Shown in pieces: positions 1 to 5,965 of a stretch of DNA of 13,730 nt; position 1 is the stretch's first letter; every line of letters starts with the position of its first letter. The stretch covers positions 1-13,730 of the forward strand of contig UREZ01000047.1 of the NCBI GenBank assembly GCA_900547025.1, read 5' to 3'. The notes beneath the pieces were generated by a model. The model did no database searches. It was not told the origin of the DNA and saw only the letters and a list, made by a program, of their open reading frames with translations. Both the position numbers and the translations under genes were made by a program. Source of the stretch: an uncultured Collinsella sp. (lineage in GTDB: Bacteria > Actinomycetota > Coriobacteriia > Coriobacteriales > Coriobacteriaceae).

Positions 1-19
1 AGAGCACTTAATGTGCTCT
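1..19. repeat. Small perfect palindrome at the left edge
   Basis: AGAGCAC (1-7) and GTGCTCT (13-19) form a 7-bp perfect stem with loop TTAAT. It lies downstream of manA, which is transcribed leftward, so it may be part of a manA terminator or of a larger palindrome cut by the window edge. No T-tract can be seen because the sequence ends. The rest of 20-94 holds no gene I can support; a GTCCC/GGGAC pair at 66-70 and 83-87 is the only other structure. Confidence 0.35.
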
Positions 20-94
20 CCGTGCGAGCAGGACTGTCCGAGCAGGCGACCAAACCCCGCGCCCCGTCCCGGCGAGCGCTTGGGGACCGGTGGC

Positions 95-1027
95 CTACAG
101 GTGGCTGATGATCAGTTCCATCTTGCCTTCGAGGTCGATGGAGCTGACGGTGCTCGGGGCCAGCAGGTGGCTTCCCTTGTGGACGGGGTCGCCGCAGACG
201 GTGCCTTTGCCGTCGATGACCGACAGGCACATGAAGGGCCAGCGCTGCTCCAGGGTCTTGCTGCCGTCGACGCGCACGCGATCGACGGTGTAGCAGGGGT
301 TGGACTCAAGCTCAGTCACGCCGTCGACCTCGGGTGCGGTCACGGTGCCGTCGGTCGGGGCCTGCGCGTTAAAGTTGATGCAGTCCAGGCTCTGCTCAAT
401 GTGCAGCGGGCGCAGCTTGCCATCGGTGCCCGGGCGGTCGTAGTCATACAGGCGATACGTCACGTCGCTCGACTGCTGCGTCTCCAGAATCAGCGTGCCG
501 GTCTTGATGGCGTGCACGGTGCCGGAGTCGATCTGGAAAAAGTCGCCCTTGTGGATCGGCAGTACGTTGAGCATGTCGTCCCAGCGGCCGTCCTCAATCA
601 TCTGCGCGGCCTCGGCGCGGTCGTGCGCGCGCTGGCCGACGATGATTGTGGCGCCGGGCTCGCAGTCCAGCACATACCAGCACTCGGTTTTGCCCAGGCT
701 GCCGTTTTCGTGCTTGGCGGCGTACTCGTCGTTGGGATGAATCTGGATCGAAAGGTCGTCCTTGGCGTCCAGAATCTTAATGAGCAGCGGGAACTCCTTG
801 CCCTCGCAGTTGCCAAAGAGCTCGCGGTGCTCGGCCCACAGCCATGACAGCGTGTGACCGGCATACGGGCCCTCAGCGATCTGGCAGTCGCCGTTGGGGT
901 GTGCCGAGATGGCCCAGCACTCACCGATGGGACCCTCGGGAATGTCGTAGCCAAACACGGTCTCCAGCTGGCGGCCGCCCCAGATCTTCTCGTGGAAGAT
1001 CGGCGTCAGTTTAATCAAATCGGACAT
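95..1027 (-). CDS. manA: Mannose-6-phosphate isomerase, class I (short form)
   Basis: Cytoplasmic zinc enzyme interconverting mannose 6-phosphate and fructose 6-phosphate. The 310-residue length fits the short Bacillus-type ManA, not the roughly 390-residue enterobacterial form. The N-terminal motif LTPIFHEKIWGG is typical. The metal ligands of the family can be read directly: Q95 and H97 in SIQIHPNDEYA, E115 in KTECWY, and H172 in DSGTVHAI. A C-terminal cupin half follows. Two in-frame ATGs lie at 1033 and 1027. The GGGAG ribosome binding site (complement of 1035-1039) sits 7 nt from the second but only 1 nt from the first, so I start at 1027. It lies 74 nt downstream of the GntR gene on the same strand and is probably cotranscribed with it. 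Family identity is firm; the physiological substrate (mannose catabolism versus GDP-mannose supply) is inferred. Confidence 0.95.
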   Translation of the reverse strand: MSDLIKLTPIFHEKIWGGRQLETVFGYDIPEGPIGECWAISAHPNGDCQIAEGPYAGHTLSWLWAEHRELFGNCEGKEFPLLIKILDAKDDLSIQIHPNDEYAAKHENGSLGKTECWYVLDCEPGATIIVGQRAHDRAEAAQMIEDGRWDDMLNVLPIHKGDFFQIDSGTVHAIKTGTLILETQQSSDVTYRLYDYDRPGTDGKLRPLHIEQSLDCINFNAQAPTDGTVTAPEVDGVTELESNPCYTVDRVRVDGSKTLEQRWPFMCLSVIDGKGTVCGDPVHKGSHLLAPSTVSSIDLEGKMELIISHL

Positions 1028-1101
1028 GTTCATACTCCCATTGTGCTGCGTGGGCGCCGCGTAAAACTGCTCAAAACGAGCGCCCGCATGACTACAAAAA
1101 C

Positions 1102-1821
1102 CTATGCCAACGTTACATTGTGCAACTCAAAGCGGTCGCCAACGTTGCGCGAGGTCGAATACTCAAAGGCGGCACCGCTGTCCAAAAAGCCAATCTGGGT
1201 GAGCTCGAGCAGGGGAGAGCCAGGTTTGGTGTCCAGACGCTCGGCTTCTTCCTCGGTTGCTGCCACGGCGCGAATGGTACGGTGGAAGCTCGAAATTTTC
1301 AGCCCGCATTGCTCGCGGATGAAGCGGTAGAGCGATTCGTACAGGTCCTTCTTTTTAAGGCCCGGAATCAGCTCGAGGGGCATGTAAGTGTACTCGATAA
1401 CGATGGGCTTCTCGTCGGCCTGACGCACGCGCACGATGTGATAGGCAAAGTCATCCTCGGCAATTCCCAGCTGGGCTGCGATGTCCGCTGGTGGATTAAC
1501 GATCGAGAAATCGTAGACCACCGAGGTCACCTTCTCCCCGCGGTGCTCGTACGAAAAGCCCTGGGCACGGTCGTTTTTGCCCTGGAAAAACGCCTGGCCG
1601 GGAAGCCCCGCCGTGTCCTTAACGTAGGTACCCGATCCGCGTCGGCTGGTAATAAGACCTTCCTCGGTGATTTGTTCAATAGCTCGTTTGACGGTGATTT
1701 TGGAAACGCTATAGAGCTCGCAGAACTCAACGACGGTGGGAAGCTTGTCGCCCGGTTTAAGAGCGCCATCCTCGATACTTCGACGAATATCTGCAGCTAT
1801 CGCCTCGTATTTGGGAATCAT
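1102..1821 (-). CDS. GntR-family transcriptional regulator, HutC subfamily (HTH plus UTRA)
   Basis: A 239-residue DNA-binding regulator. Residues about 1-69 are the winged HTH of GntR proteins: IRRSIEDGALKPGDKLPT, then the recognition-helix stretch YSVSKITVKRAIEQ, then the wing RRGSGTYV. Residues about 90-235 match the UTRA ligand-binding fold, with the usual E-Y-TYMPLELIPGL and PLLELTQIGF stretches. Proteins of this subfamily usually sense sugar phosphates or related metabolites. The start is fixed by AAAGGAGG (complement of 1826-1833), 4 nt before the ATG. It precedes manA on the same strand and is divergent from the ROK kinase, so autoregulation together with control of hexose kinase/isomerase genes is a reasonable inference. 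The ligand is unknown. Confidence 0.95.
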   Translation of the reverse strand: MIPKYEAIAADIRRSIEDGALKPGDKLPTVVEFCELYSVSKITVKRAIEQITEEGLITSRRGSGTYVKDTAGLPGQAFFQGKNDRAQGFSYEHRGEKVTSVVYDFSIVNPPADIAAQLGIAEDDFAYHIVRVRQADEKPIVIEYTYMPLELIPGLKKKDLYESLYRFIREQCGLKISSFHRTIRAVAATEEEAERLDTKPGSPLLELTQIGFLDSGAAFEYSTSRNVGDRFELHNVTLA

Positions 1822-1858
1822 GGAACCTCCTTTCCGGCTTGATTGAGTACAGAAGAAA

Positions 1859-1864
1859 GTATAG
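1859..1864 (-). promoter_or_regulatory. Candidate -10 box for the GntR gene
   Basis: TATACT on the minus strand, about 38 nt upstream of the GntR start codon, placed right for a short leader. No good -35 hexamer is present at 16-18 nt, although TTGACT directly abuts it. Suggestive only. Confidence 0.3.
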
Positions 1865-1941
1865 TCAACACCTAAGCATCCCTATTGCGTTTTTGAAAAG
1901 TTCGAGAAAGGTTTAATTAAAAAACGCTTCTCTTTAGAAAC

Positions 1942-1953
1942 TAGAGCGCTCTA
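1942..1953. promoter_or_regulatory. 12-bp perfect palindrome, LacI-type operator candidate
   Basis: TAGAGCGCTCTA is its own reverse complement. The central CG flanked by AGAG/CTCT resembles operators of LacI/CcpA-family repressors more than the GT-TA-AC half-sites usual for HutC-type GntR proteins. It lies in the AT-rich divergent promoter region, where binding could affect both directions. Which protein binds it cannot be told from the sequence. Confidence 0.4.
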
Positions 1954-1995
1954 AATGAATATGCATTCGAATAATGTGATATTGAGCGAATCGAT

Positions 1996-2023
1996 CGGCT
2001 CGAGGATGGGGTCGAGCCGTTTT
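1996..2023 (+). terminator. Terminator-like hairpin in the ROK kinase leader
   Basis: CGGCTCGA (1996-2003) pairs perfectly with TCGAGCCG (2012-2019) around the 8-nt loop GGATGGGG, followed by TTTT. The T-run is short, so termination would be partial. No plus-strand gene lies upstream for it to end, so it would act as a leader attenuator if a promoter lies to its left; otherwise it is simply a hairpin. Confidence 0.35.
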
Positions 2024-2066
2024 GCCGCCCGGCGAACCGAATCTCATGCTCTGCATTTCCCCAGAT

Positions 2067-2107
2067 AAAACCTGCCAAAACAAACCTGTCCCTTTTTGGT
2101 AGGTTTT
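2067..2107. repeat. Stem-loop of the GGGACAGG-core family, copy 1
   Basis: A 14-bp stem (2067-2080 with 2094-2107, one G-T wobble at 2074/2100, outer A/T pairs included) encloses the 13-nt loop CAAACCTGTCCCT. Read on the minus strand the loop is AGGGACAGGTTTG, the same core as in the elements at 3117 and 13631, while the stem sequence is unrelated. The 3' arm merges into a T-run, so it could also act as a weak terminator or attenuator upstream of the ROK gene. Confidence 0.6.
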
Positions 2108-2161
2108 TGCCTTGGGAGCGGTACCATACAGACAATGTTTAAACGAGAAAGGTGGGCTCCC

Positions 2162-3115
2162 ATGGAACCTAAGCAGTACTACATCGGCATCGACGTCGGC
2201 GGCACTTCGGTTAAGGAGGGCCTGTTCGACGAGGACGGCAACCTGCTGGCCAAGGCCAGCGTGCCCACGCCTCCTATCGTTGACGCTGCGGGCTTTGCCG
2301 CGGTGACCGAGGCTATCGACCAGGTGGTCGCCAAGGCCCAGATTCCGCGCGCCTTTGTGGCGGGCATTGGCCTGGCCGTTCCGTGCCCCATCCCGGCATC
2401 GGGCGATGCCAAGGTCAAAGCCAACATTGCCATTAACCTGCCCGAGCTGAGGATCGCCATTCAGCAGCACTGCCCCGACGCGGTCGTTAAGTACGAGAAC
2501 GATGCCAACGCCGCCGCCATGGGCGAGGCCTGGCTCGGCTCTGCCAAGGGCGTGCAGAACGTGGTGATGGTCACCATCGGTACCGGCGTGGGTGGCGGCG
2601 TTATCGTTAACGGCGACGTGGTGTCGGGCGTTGTGGGCGCCGGCGGCGAGATCGGCCACATGTGCCTGAACCCGGCTGAGGAGCGCACCTGCGGCTGCGG
2701 CGGCCATGGCCACCTGGAGCAGTATTCCAGCGCCACCGGCGTGGTGAGCAACTACCTTGCCGAGTGCGAGAAAGCGGGCGTCGAGCCCATCGAGCTCACC
2801 GGTCCCTCCGATTCCAGGGACGTGTTCCAGGCCTGCCGCGAGGGCGACAAGCTTGCGCTGGCCGCGGCCGATACCATGGCCGACTATCTCGGTCGCGCAC
2901 TGGCGCTTATTGCCAACGTGGTTGATCCCGAGATGTTCCTCATCGGCGGCGGCGCCTCTGCCTCGGCCGATGTCTACCTCGACAAGGTTCGCGAGCACTT
3001 TAAGCAGTACGCGCTTTCCGCCTCGCGCGAGACGCCCATTAAGGTCGCTTCGCTCGGAAACGACGCCGGCATCATCGGTGCCGCCTACGTAGCCCTGCGC
3101 GCCGCCGGTAAATAG
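2162..3115 (+). CDS. ROK-family sugar kinase, probable glucokinase
   Basis: An ATP-dependent hexose kinase of the ROK family, 317 residues, cytoplasmic. Visible motifs in order: phosphate-binding DVGGT (11-15), catalytic Asp114 in ENDANAA, the TGVGGG loop (141-146), GEIGHM with zinc-ligand His166, and the cysteine cluster CGCGGHGHLE (177-186), then the C-terminal phosphate region GGGASASADVYL. In most ROK proteins the cluster ends CxCGxxGC; here the last Cys is His184, which could still bind zinc. A longer frame with an upstream ATG at 2096 exists. I chose 2162 because GAAAGG (2147-2152) is correctly spaced and the family begins just before the DVGGT strand. There is no N-terminal HTH, so it is an enzyme and not a ROK repressor. 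Glucose is the likely substrate. The nearby ManA makes mannose possible, but specificity cannot be read from sequence. Confidence 0.93.
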   Translation: MEPKQYYIGIDVGGTSVKEGLFDEDGNLLAKASVPTPPIVDAAGFAAVTEAIDQVVAKAQIPRAFVAGIGLAVPCPIPASGDAKVKANIAINLPELRIAIQQHCPDAVVKYENDANAAAMGEAWLGSAKGVQNVVMVTIGTGVGGGVIVNGDVVSGVVGAGGEIGHMCLNPAEERTCGCGGHGHLEQYSSATGVVSNYLAECEKAGVEPIELTGPSDSRDVFQACREGDKLALAAADTMADYLGRALALIANVVDPEMFLIGGGASASADVYLDKVREHFKQYALSASRETPIKVASLGNDAGIIGAAYVALRAAGK

Positions 3116-3116
3116 C

Positions 3117-3166
3117 TGGTGCAAGGGGGACAGGTTACTTTGCACCAATATGGTGCAAAAGGGACA
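3117..3166. repeat. Stem-loop of the GGGACAGG-core family, copy 2 (one and a half units)
   Basis: TGGTGCAA (3117-3124) pairs with TTGCACCA (3140-3147) around a loop containing GGGGGACAGGTTACT. Three bases later the arm TGGTGCAA (3151-3158) reappears, followed by AAGGGACAACC, a second core without its closing arm. The middle arm can therefore pair with either neighbour (TTGCACCA-ATA-TGGTGCAA is itself a perfect palindrome). The element starts two bases after the ROK stop codon. Confidence 0.6.
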
Positions 3167-3193
3167 ACCTTGGCCCCGTGCCTGCCCCAAAAT

Positions 3194-3228
3194 ATGCCGT
3201 AGACCTTCCGTCTGCGAAGGCTCGGCAT
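3194..3228 (+). promoter_or_regulatory. Two-step hairpin and -10 candidate upstream of ppaC
   Basis: ATGCCG (3194-3199) pairs with CGGCAT (3223-3228), and inside it CCTTC (3204-3208) pairs with GAAGG (3216-3220). Just after it, TGCTACCAT (3234-3242) looks like an extended -10 element (TGn plus TACCAT) for the pyrophosphatase gene. No -35 is recognisable; the hairpin occupies that place. It may instead be residual termination structure for the ROK gene. Confidence 0.3.
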
Positions 3229-3280
3229 CGGCGTGCTACCATAGCTACGTCTAAGTACACATATCAAGTGGAGGATACCC

Positions 3281-4204
3281 ATGGCAAACGTTCTTGTCTT
3301 TGGTCACCAGAACCCCGATAACGACGCTATCATGAGCGCCGTCGTCCTGTCCCAGTTGCTCAACCAGGTTGAGTATGCCGGCAACACCTACGAGGCCTGC
3401 GCCCTTGGTCAGCTTCCGGCCGAGTCCGCCAAGCTGCTCGCCGACGCCGGCATTGCCGAGCCCCGCGTGATCGAGTCCGTCGAGGCCGGTCAGCTCGTCG
3501 TCCTCACCGACCACAACGAGTCTGCCCAGTCCGTCGCCGGCCTTAAGGACGCCACGGTCTTTGGCGTTGTCGATCATCACCGCATCGGCGACTTCGAGAC
3601 CGCCGGCCCGCTGCACTACATCTGCCTGCCCTGGGGCTCCAGCTGCACCATCGTCACCAAGCTCGCCGGCGTGCTCGGCGTTGAGCTTTCCGACGTCCAG
3701 GCCAAGCTGCTGCTCTCGGCCATGATGACCGACACGCTCATGCTCAAGAGCCCCACCACCACCGATGTCGACCGCGCCGTCGCCGCCAAGCTCGGCGAGC
3801 AGGTGGGCGTCGACCCGGTCAAGTTTGGCATGGAAGTCTTCCTCACCCGTCCGTCCGGCTCCTTCACCGCAGCCGAGATGGTCGGCAACGACATCAAGAT
3901 GTTCGAGCCCGCCGGCAAGAAGCTGCTCATCGGCCAGTACGAGACTGTCGACAAGACCCGCGCACTCGGCATGATCGACGAGATTCGCGAGGCCATGCGC
4001 GCCTACGCCGCCGAGAAGGGTGCCGACGGCATCGTTCTGTGCATCACCGACATCATGGAGGAAGGCTCGCAGGTCCTGCTCGAGGGCGAGACCGAGGCCG
4101 CTCAGAAGGGCCTGGGCATTGCCGACGAGCACGACGGCGTCTGGATGCCGGGCGTCCTCTCCCGTAAGAAGCAGGTCGCAGCCCCCATCATGGCCGCCTG
4201 CTAG
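3281..4204 (+). CDS. ppaC: Manganese-dependent inorganic pyrophosphatase (family II)
   Basis: Hydrolyses pyrophosphate to two phosphates in the cytoplasm, pulling biosynthetic reactions forward. The protein is 307 residues, the normal length for a family II enzyme without CBS domains. The DHH domain (about 1-190) shows the metal ligands H9, D13 and D15 in GHQNPDNDA, D77 in LTDHN, H99 and H100 in VDHH, and D151 in MMTDTLM. The C-terminal DHHA2 domain ends with the signature SRKKQ that binds the substrate. The start has GGAGGA (3270-3275) 5 nt before the ATG. It is probably monocistronic: preceded by a 165-nt gap with its own hairpin and -10 candidate, and followed by a strong terminator. No CBS or DRTGG insert is present, so no sign of adenine-nucleotide regulation. 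Confidence 0.97.
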   Translation: MANVLVFGHQNPDNDAIMSAVVLSQLLNQVEYAGNTYEACALGQLPAESAKLLADAGIAEPRVIESVEAGQLVVLTDHNESAQSVAGLKDATVFGVVDHHRIGDFETAGPLHYICLPWGSSCTIVTKLAGVLGVELSDVQAKLLLSAMMTDTLMLKSPTTTDVDRAVAAKLGEQVGVDPVKFGMEVFLTRPSGSFTAAEMVGNDIKMFEPAGKKLLIGQYETVDKTRALGMIDEIREAMRAYAAEKGADGIVLCITDIMEEGSQVLLEGETEAAQKGLGIADEHDGVWMPGVLSRKKQVAAPIMAAC

Positions 4205-4223
4205 GTTTAGTTGACCAAACGCC

Positions 4224-4263
4224 ACGACCGGATCGCGGATGCCCCGCGCTCCGGTCGTTTTTT
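4224..4263 (+). terminator. Intrinsic terminator of ppaC
   Basis: ACGACCGGA (4224-4232) pairs perfectly with TCCGGTCGT (4250-4258). After a one-base T/C mismatch, the inner CGCGG (4234-4238) pairs with CCGCG (4244-4248). A run of six Ts (4258-4263) follows. Classic rho-independent structure 20 nt after the ppaC stop. Confidence 0.9.
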
Positions 4264-4306
4264 GTGCACGGCGCCGCGTCGTCTCTTGGACAGGTATGCC
4301 CGTGCC

Positions 4307-4327
4307 GTTGAACAAATAATGTTCAAC
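4307..4327. promoter_or_regulatory. Inverted repeat in the nhaA upstream region, operator candidate
   Basis: GTTGAAC (4307-4313) and GTTCAAC (4321-4327) are perfect inverted arms around the 7-nt AT-only spacer AAATAAT. The symmetric arms with an AT-rich centre, about one and a half helical turns in total, suit a dimeric regulator. It lies between the ppaC terminator and the nhaA attenuator. Confidence 0.45.
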
Positions 4328-4351
4328 CTGTGGTTCCGCTTTTCGGCCACG

Positions 4352-4457
4352 CCTGCGTGCTTGTCGTGCAGGGTAGGCTAGATGCAAGCGTAATACGTTA
4401 GAGCGCGGCGCCGCCACTTGGGCGGGCCGTGCTTTTTTAAGACGGGAGCTTTCCCGT
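4352..4457 (+). promoter_or_regulatory. Structured nhaA leader, possible riboswitch or attenuator
   Basis: Three hairpins can be drawn in order: CCTGC/GCAGG (4352-4356 with 4368-4372, extendable to 8 bp with wobbles), the terminator described separately (4402-4438), and ACGGGA/TCCCGT (4442-4447 with 4452-4457), ending one base before the ribosome binding site AAAGGAG (4459-4465). GGGCGG (4420-4425), part of the terminator's 3' arm, is also complementary to CCGCCC (4466-4471) just before the ATG, giving a possible alternative fold. I cannot match it to a known nhaA-I, nhaA-II or DUF1646 RNA consensus from memory. Confidence 0.4.
4402..4438 (+). terminator. Strong intrinsic-terminator hairpin 33 nt before nhaA
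   Basis: AGCGCGG (4402-4408) pairs with CCGTGCT (4427-4433) using one G-T wobble. Inside, across a small asymmetric internal loop, CCGCC (4411-4415) pairs with GGCGG (4421-4425) around the loop ACTTG. TTTTTT (4433-4438) follows. ppaC already has a terminator 140 nt earlier, so this one is better placed to control read-through into nhaA. Confidence 0.75.
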
Positions 4458-4471
4458 GAAAGGAGCCGCCC

Positions 4472-5830
4472 ATGGCAGCAACTGAGCAGCTGTTCAACGT
4501 TCGTGAGCGCAAGCGCTTTGAACGTCACGACATCTGGGAGCGCATCGCCGAGAACGGCACGATTTCCGCCGCCGTCATGGTCTTCGCCGCCATCGCCGCC
4601 GTCATTTGCGCCAATACCGATGCCTATGAGGCCATCCATCACTTTTTGGAGACCCCGCTGTATGTGGGTCTGGGCAACCTTACGGCCGGTCTCACCGTCG
4701 AGCTATTCGTCAACGACTTCCTCATGGCGATTTTCTTTTTGTTGGTGGGCATTGAGCTCAAGTACGAGATGACAGTTGGCGAGCTCAAAAACCCGCGCCA
4801 GGCTATGCTTCCCATGCTGGCGGCCGTGGGCGGCGTCGTCGTTCCCGCCTGCATCTATCTGATCTTTAACCATGCCGGCGCGCACAACGGCTGGGCCATT
4901 CCCATGGCAACCGATATTGCCTTTGCGCTGGGCGTGCTGTCGCTTTTGGGCAATCGCGTGCCCAACGGCGTGCGCGTGTTCTTCTCGACGCTCGCCATCG
5001 CCGACGACCTCATTTCCATCGCCGCCATCGCCATCTTCTACGGCCAGAGCCCCAATCCGTTTTGGTTGGGCGCCGCCGCGCTTGTGACCTGCGCGCTCGT
5101 GTGGCTCAACAAGACGCAGCATTACCGCCTTGCCCCGTATTCGGTACTGGGTCTGCTGTTGTGGTTCTGCATGTTCAAGAGCGGCGTGCATGCCACGCTT
5201 GCTGGCGTCATCTTGGCCTTTACCATCCCGGCCAAGTGCGGCGTCAAGCTCGATAGTCTGACCGACTGGCTGGGCGAGTGCCTGCCGTTGCTCGACGACC
5301 GCTACGACGACGAGGCGCACATCCTGGGCCAGCATGACTTTACCGTCTCGACCACCAAGGTCGAGCGCGTCATGCACCGCGTGACCCCGCCGCTCATCCG
5401 CATGGAGCGTCTGATTTCCACGCCGGTCAACTTTGTGATCCTGCCGATCTTTGCGTTCGTGAACGCGCAGGTTCGCCTAGTGGGCGTGGACATGAGCACG
5501 CTGCTCACCGACCCGGTGACGCTCGGCGTGTACTTTGGCATGCTGCTGGGCAAGCCGATCGGCATCTTTGGCATGACGTTCGCCTTGGTCAAGCTCAAGG
5601 CCTGCGAGCTACCGCGCAACGTCAACTGGCACATGATTGCCGGCGTGGGTATTCTGGGCGGCATCGGCTTTACCATGTCGATTCTCATCAGCGGTCTCGC
5701 CTTCCCGACGGCCCAGTTTGAGGTTCTGGCTGCCAAGGCCGCCATCCTTGCCGGTTCGGTTACCGCTGCCGTGCTCGGCATGATCTACATGAGCGTGGTC
5801 TGCAAGCACCCCGCGTCCAAGGACGAGTAA
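4472..5830 (+). CDS. nhaA: Na+/H+ antiporter NhaA
   Basis: An integral membrane antiporter that expels Na+ (and Li+) in exchange for protons, for salt and alkaline pH homeostasis. The protein is 452 residues, longer than the roughly 390 of E. coli NhaA, because of a hydrophilic N-terminal stretch (1-28), a charged insert at about 262-300 rich in Asp/Glu/His, and a C-terminal tail. Family signatures are clear: NDFLMAIFFLLVGIELKYEM (81-100), ATDIAFALGVLSLLG with Asp148 (146-160), and the ion-binding pair Asp178-Asp179 in LAIADDLISI, followed by the GILGGIGFTMSILISGLAF segment. About 11-12 hydrophobic helices are visible. The start has AAAGGAG 6 nt upstream. It stands alone, with an attenuator-like leader in front and a bidirectional terminator behind. 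Confidence 0.97.
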   Translation: MAATEQLFNVRERKRFERHDIWERIAENGTISAAVMVFAAIAAVICANTDAYEAIHHFLETPLYVGLGNLTAGLTVELFVNDFLMAIFFLLVGIELKYEMTVGELKNPRQAMLPMLAAVGGVVVPACIYLIFNHAGAHNGWAIPMATDIAFALGVLSLLGNRVPNGVRVFFSTLAIADDLISIAAIAIFYGQSPNPFWLGAAALVTCALVWLNKTQHYRLAPYSVLGLLLWFCMFKSGVHATLAGVILAFTIPAKCGVKLDSLTDWLGECLPLLDDRYDDEAHILGQHDFTVSTTKVERVMHRVTPPLIRMERLISTPVNFVILPIFAFVNAQVRLVGVDMSTLLTDPVTLGVYFGMLLGKPIGIFGMTFALVKLKACELPRNVNWHMIAGVGILGGIGFTMSILISGLAFPTAQFEVLAAKAAILAGSVTAAVLGMIYMSVVCKHPASKDE

Positions 5831-5920
5831 AAGCTCGAAAACAGACACCAGAACCGGTTTGGATGCGTTCGAAACTCGGATCAGGGTGCTACTGGCCCCC
5901 TGCCAGATGCCCCCGTGGTC

Positions 5921-5965
5921 AAAAAACGCCGTTTGTGAGTACTGTCACAAACGGCGTTTCATTTT
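5921..5965. terminator. Bidirectional intrinsic terminator after nhaA
   Basis: A 15-bp perfect stem, AAACGCCGTTTGTGA (5924-5938) with TCACAAACGGCGTTT (5945-5959), around the 6-nt loop GTACTG. On the plus strand the stem runs into TTTCATTTT. On the minus strand it runs into a T-run from AAAAAA at 5921-5926. It can therefore serve both nhaA and the leftward gene at 6204-6458. Confidence 0.85.

Larger units (their letters stand above)
1822..2161. promoter_or_regulatory. Divergent intergenic region between GntR gene and ROK kinase
   Basis: This 340-nt stretch has no credible gene. It is much more AT-rich than its flanks between about 1850 and 1985. From left to right it holds the GntR ribosome binding site and -10 candidate, and a weak plus-strand promoter candidate (TTGAAA at 1893-1898, 17-nt spacer, ATTAAA at 1916-1921). 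Next come a perfect 12-bp palindrome (1942-1953), a terminator-like hairpin (1996-2023), a stem-loop of the GGGACAGG family (2067-2107) and the ROK ribosome binding site (GAAAGG at 2147-2152). If the TTGAAA promoter is real, the ROK mRNA has a leader of about 230 nt with the palindrome just past the start point. Confidence 0.6.

Noticed and set aside
66..87. GTCCC/GGGAC pair as a manA terminator
   Set aside because: Only 5 bp, and no T-run follows on the minus strand.
1052..1085. GGGCGC/GCGCCC pair between the GntR gene and manA
   Set aside because: Six base pairs around a 22-nt loop with no T-run; too weak to call a terminator or operator.
854..1330. Plus-strand frames opposite manA and the GntR gene
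   Set aside because: Both underlying minus-strand genes have full family motifs and good ribosome binding sites.
2096..2161. N-terminal extension of the ROK kinase from the upstream ATG
   Set aside because: The extension overlaps the end of the stem-loop and the ribosome binding site, and the family starts at the residues just before DVGGT.
1934..3190. A 418-codon minus-strand open frame across the ROK kinase
   Set aside because: It runs through two intergenic hairpins and the divergent promoter region, lacks any motif and is a codon-bias shadow.
4296..4381. Tiny upstream ORFs in the nhaA leader (a 7-codon and a 20-codon frame)
   Set aside because: Neither has a convincing ribosome binding site, and there is no codon run that would suggest a leader-peptide attenuator.
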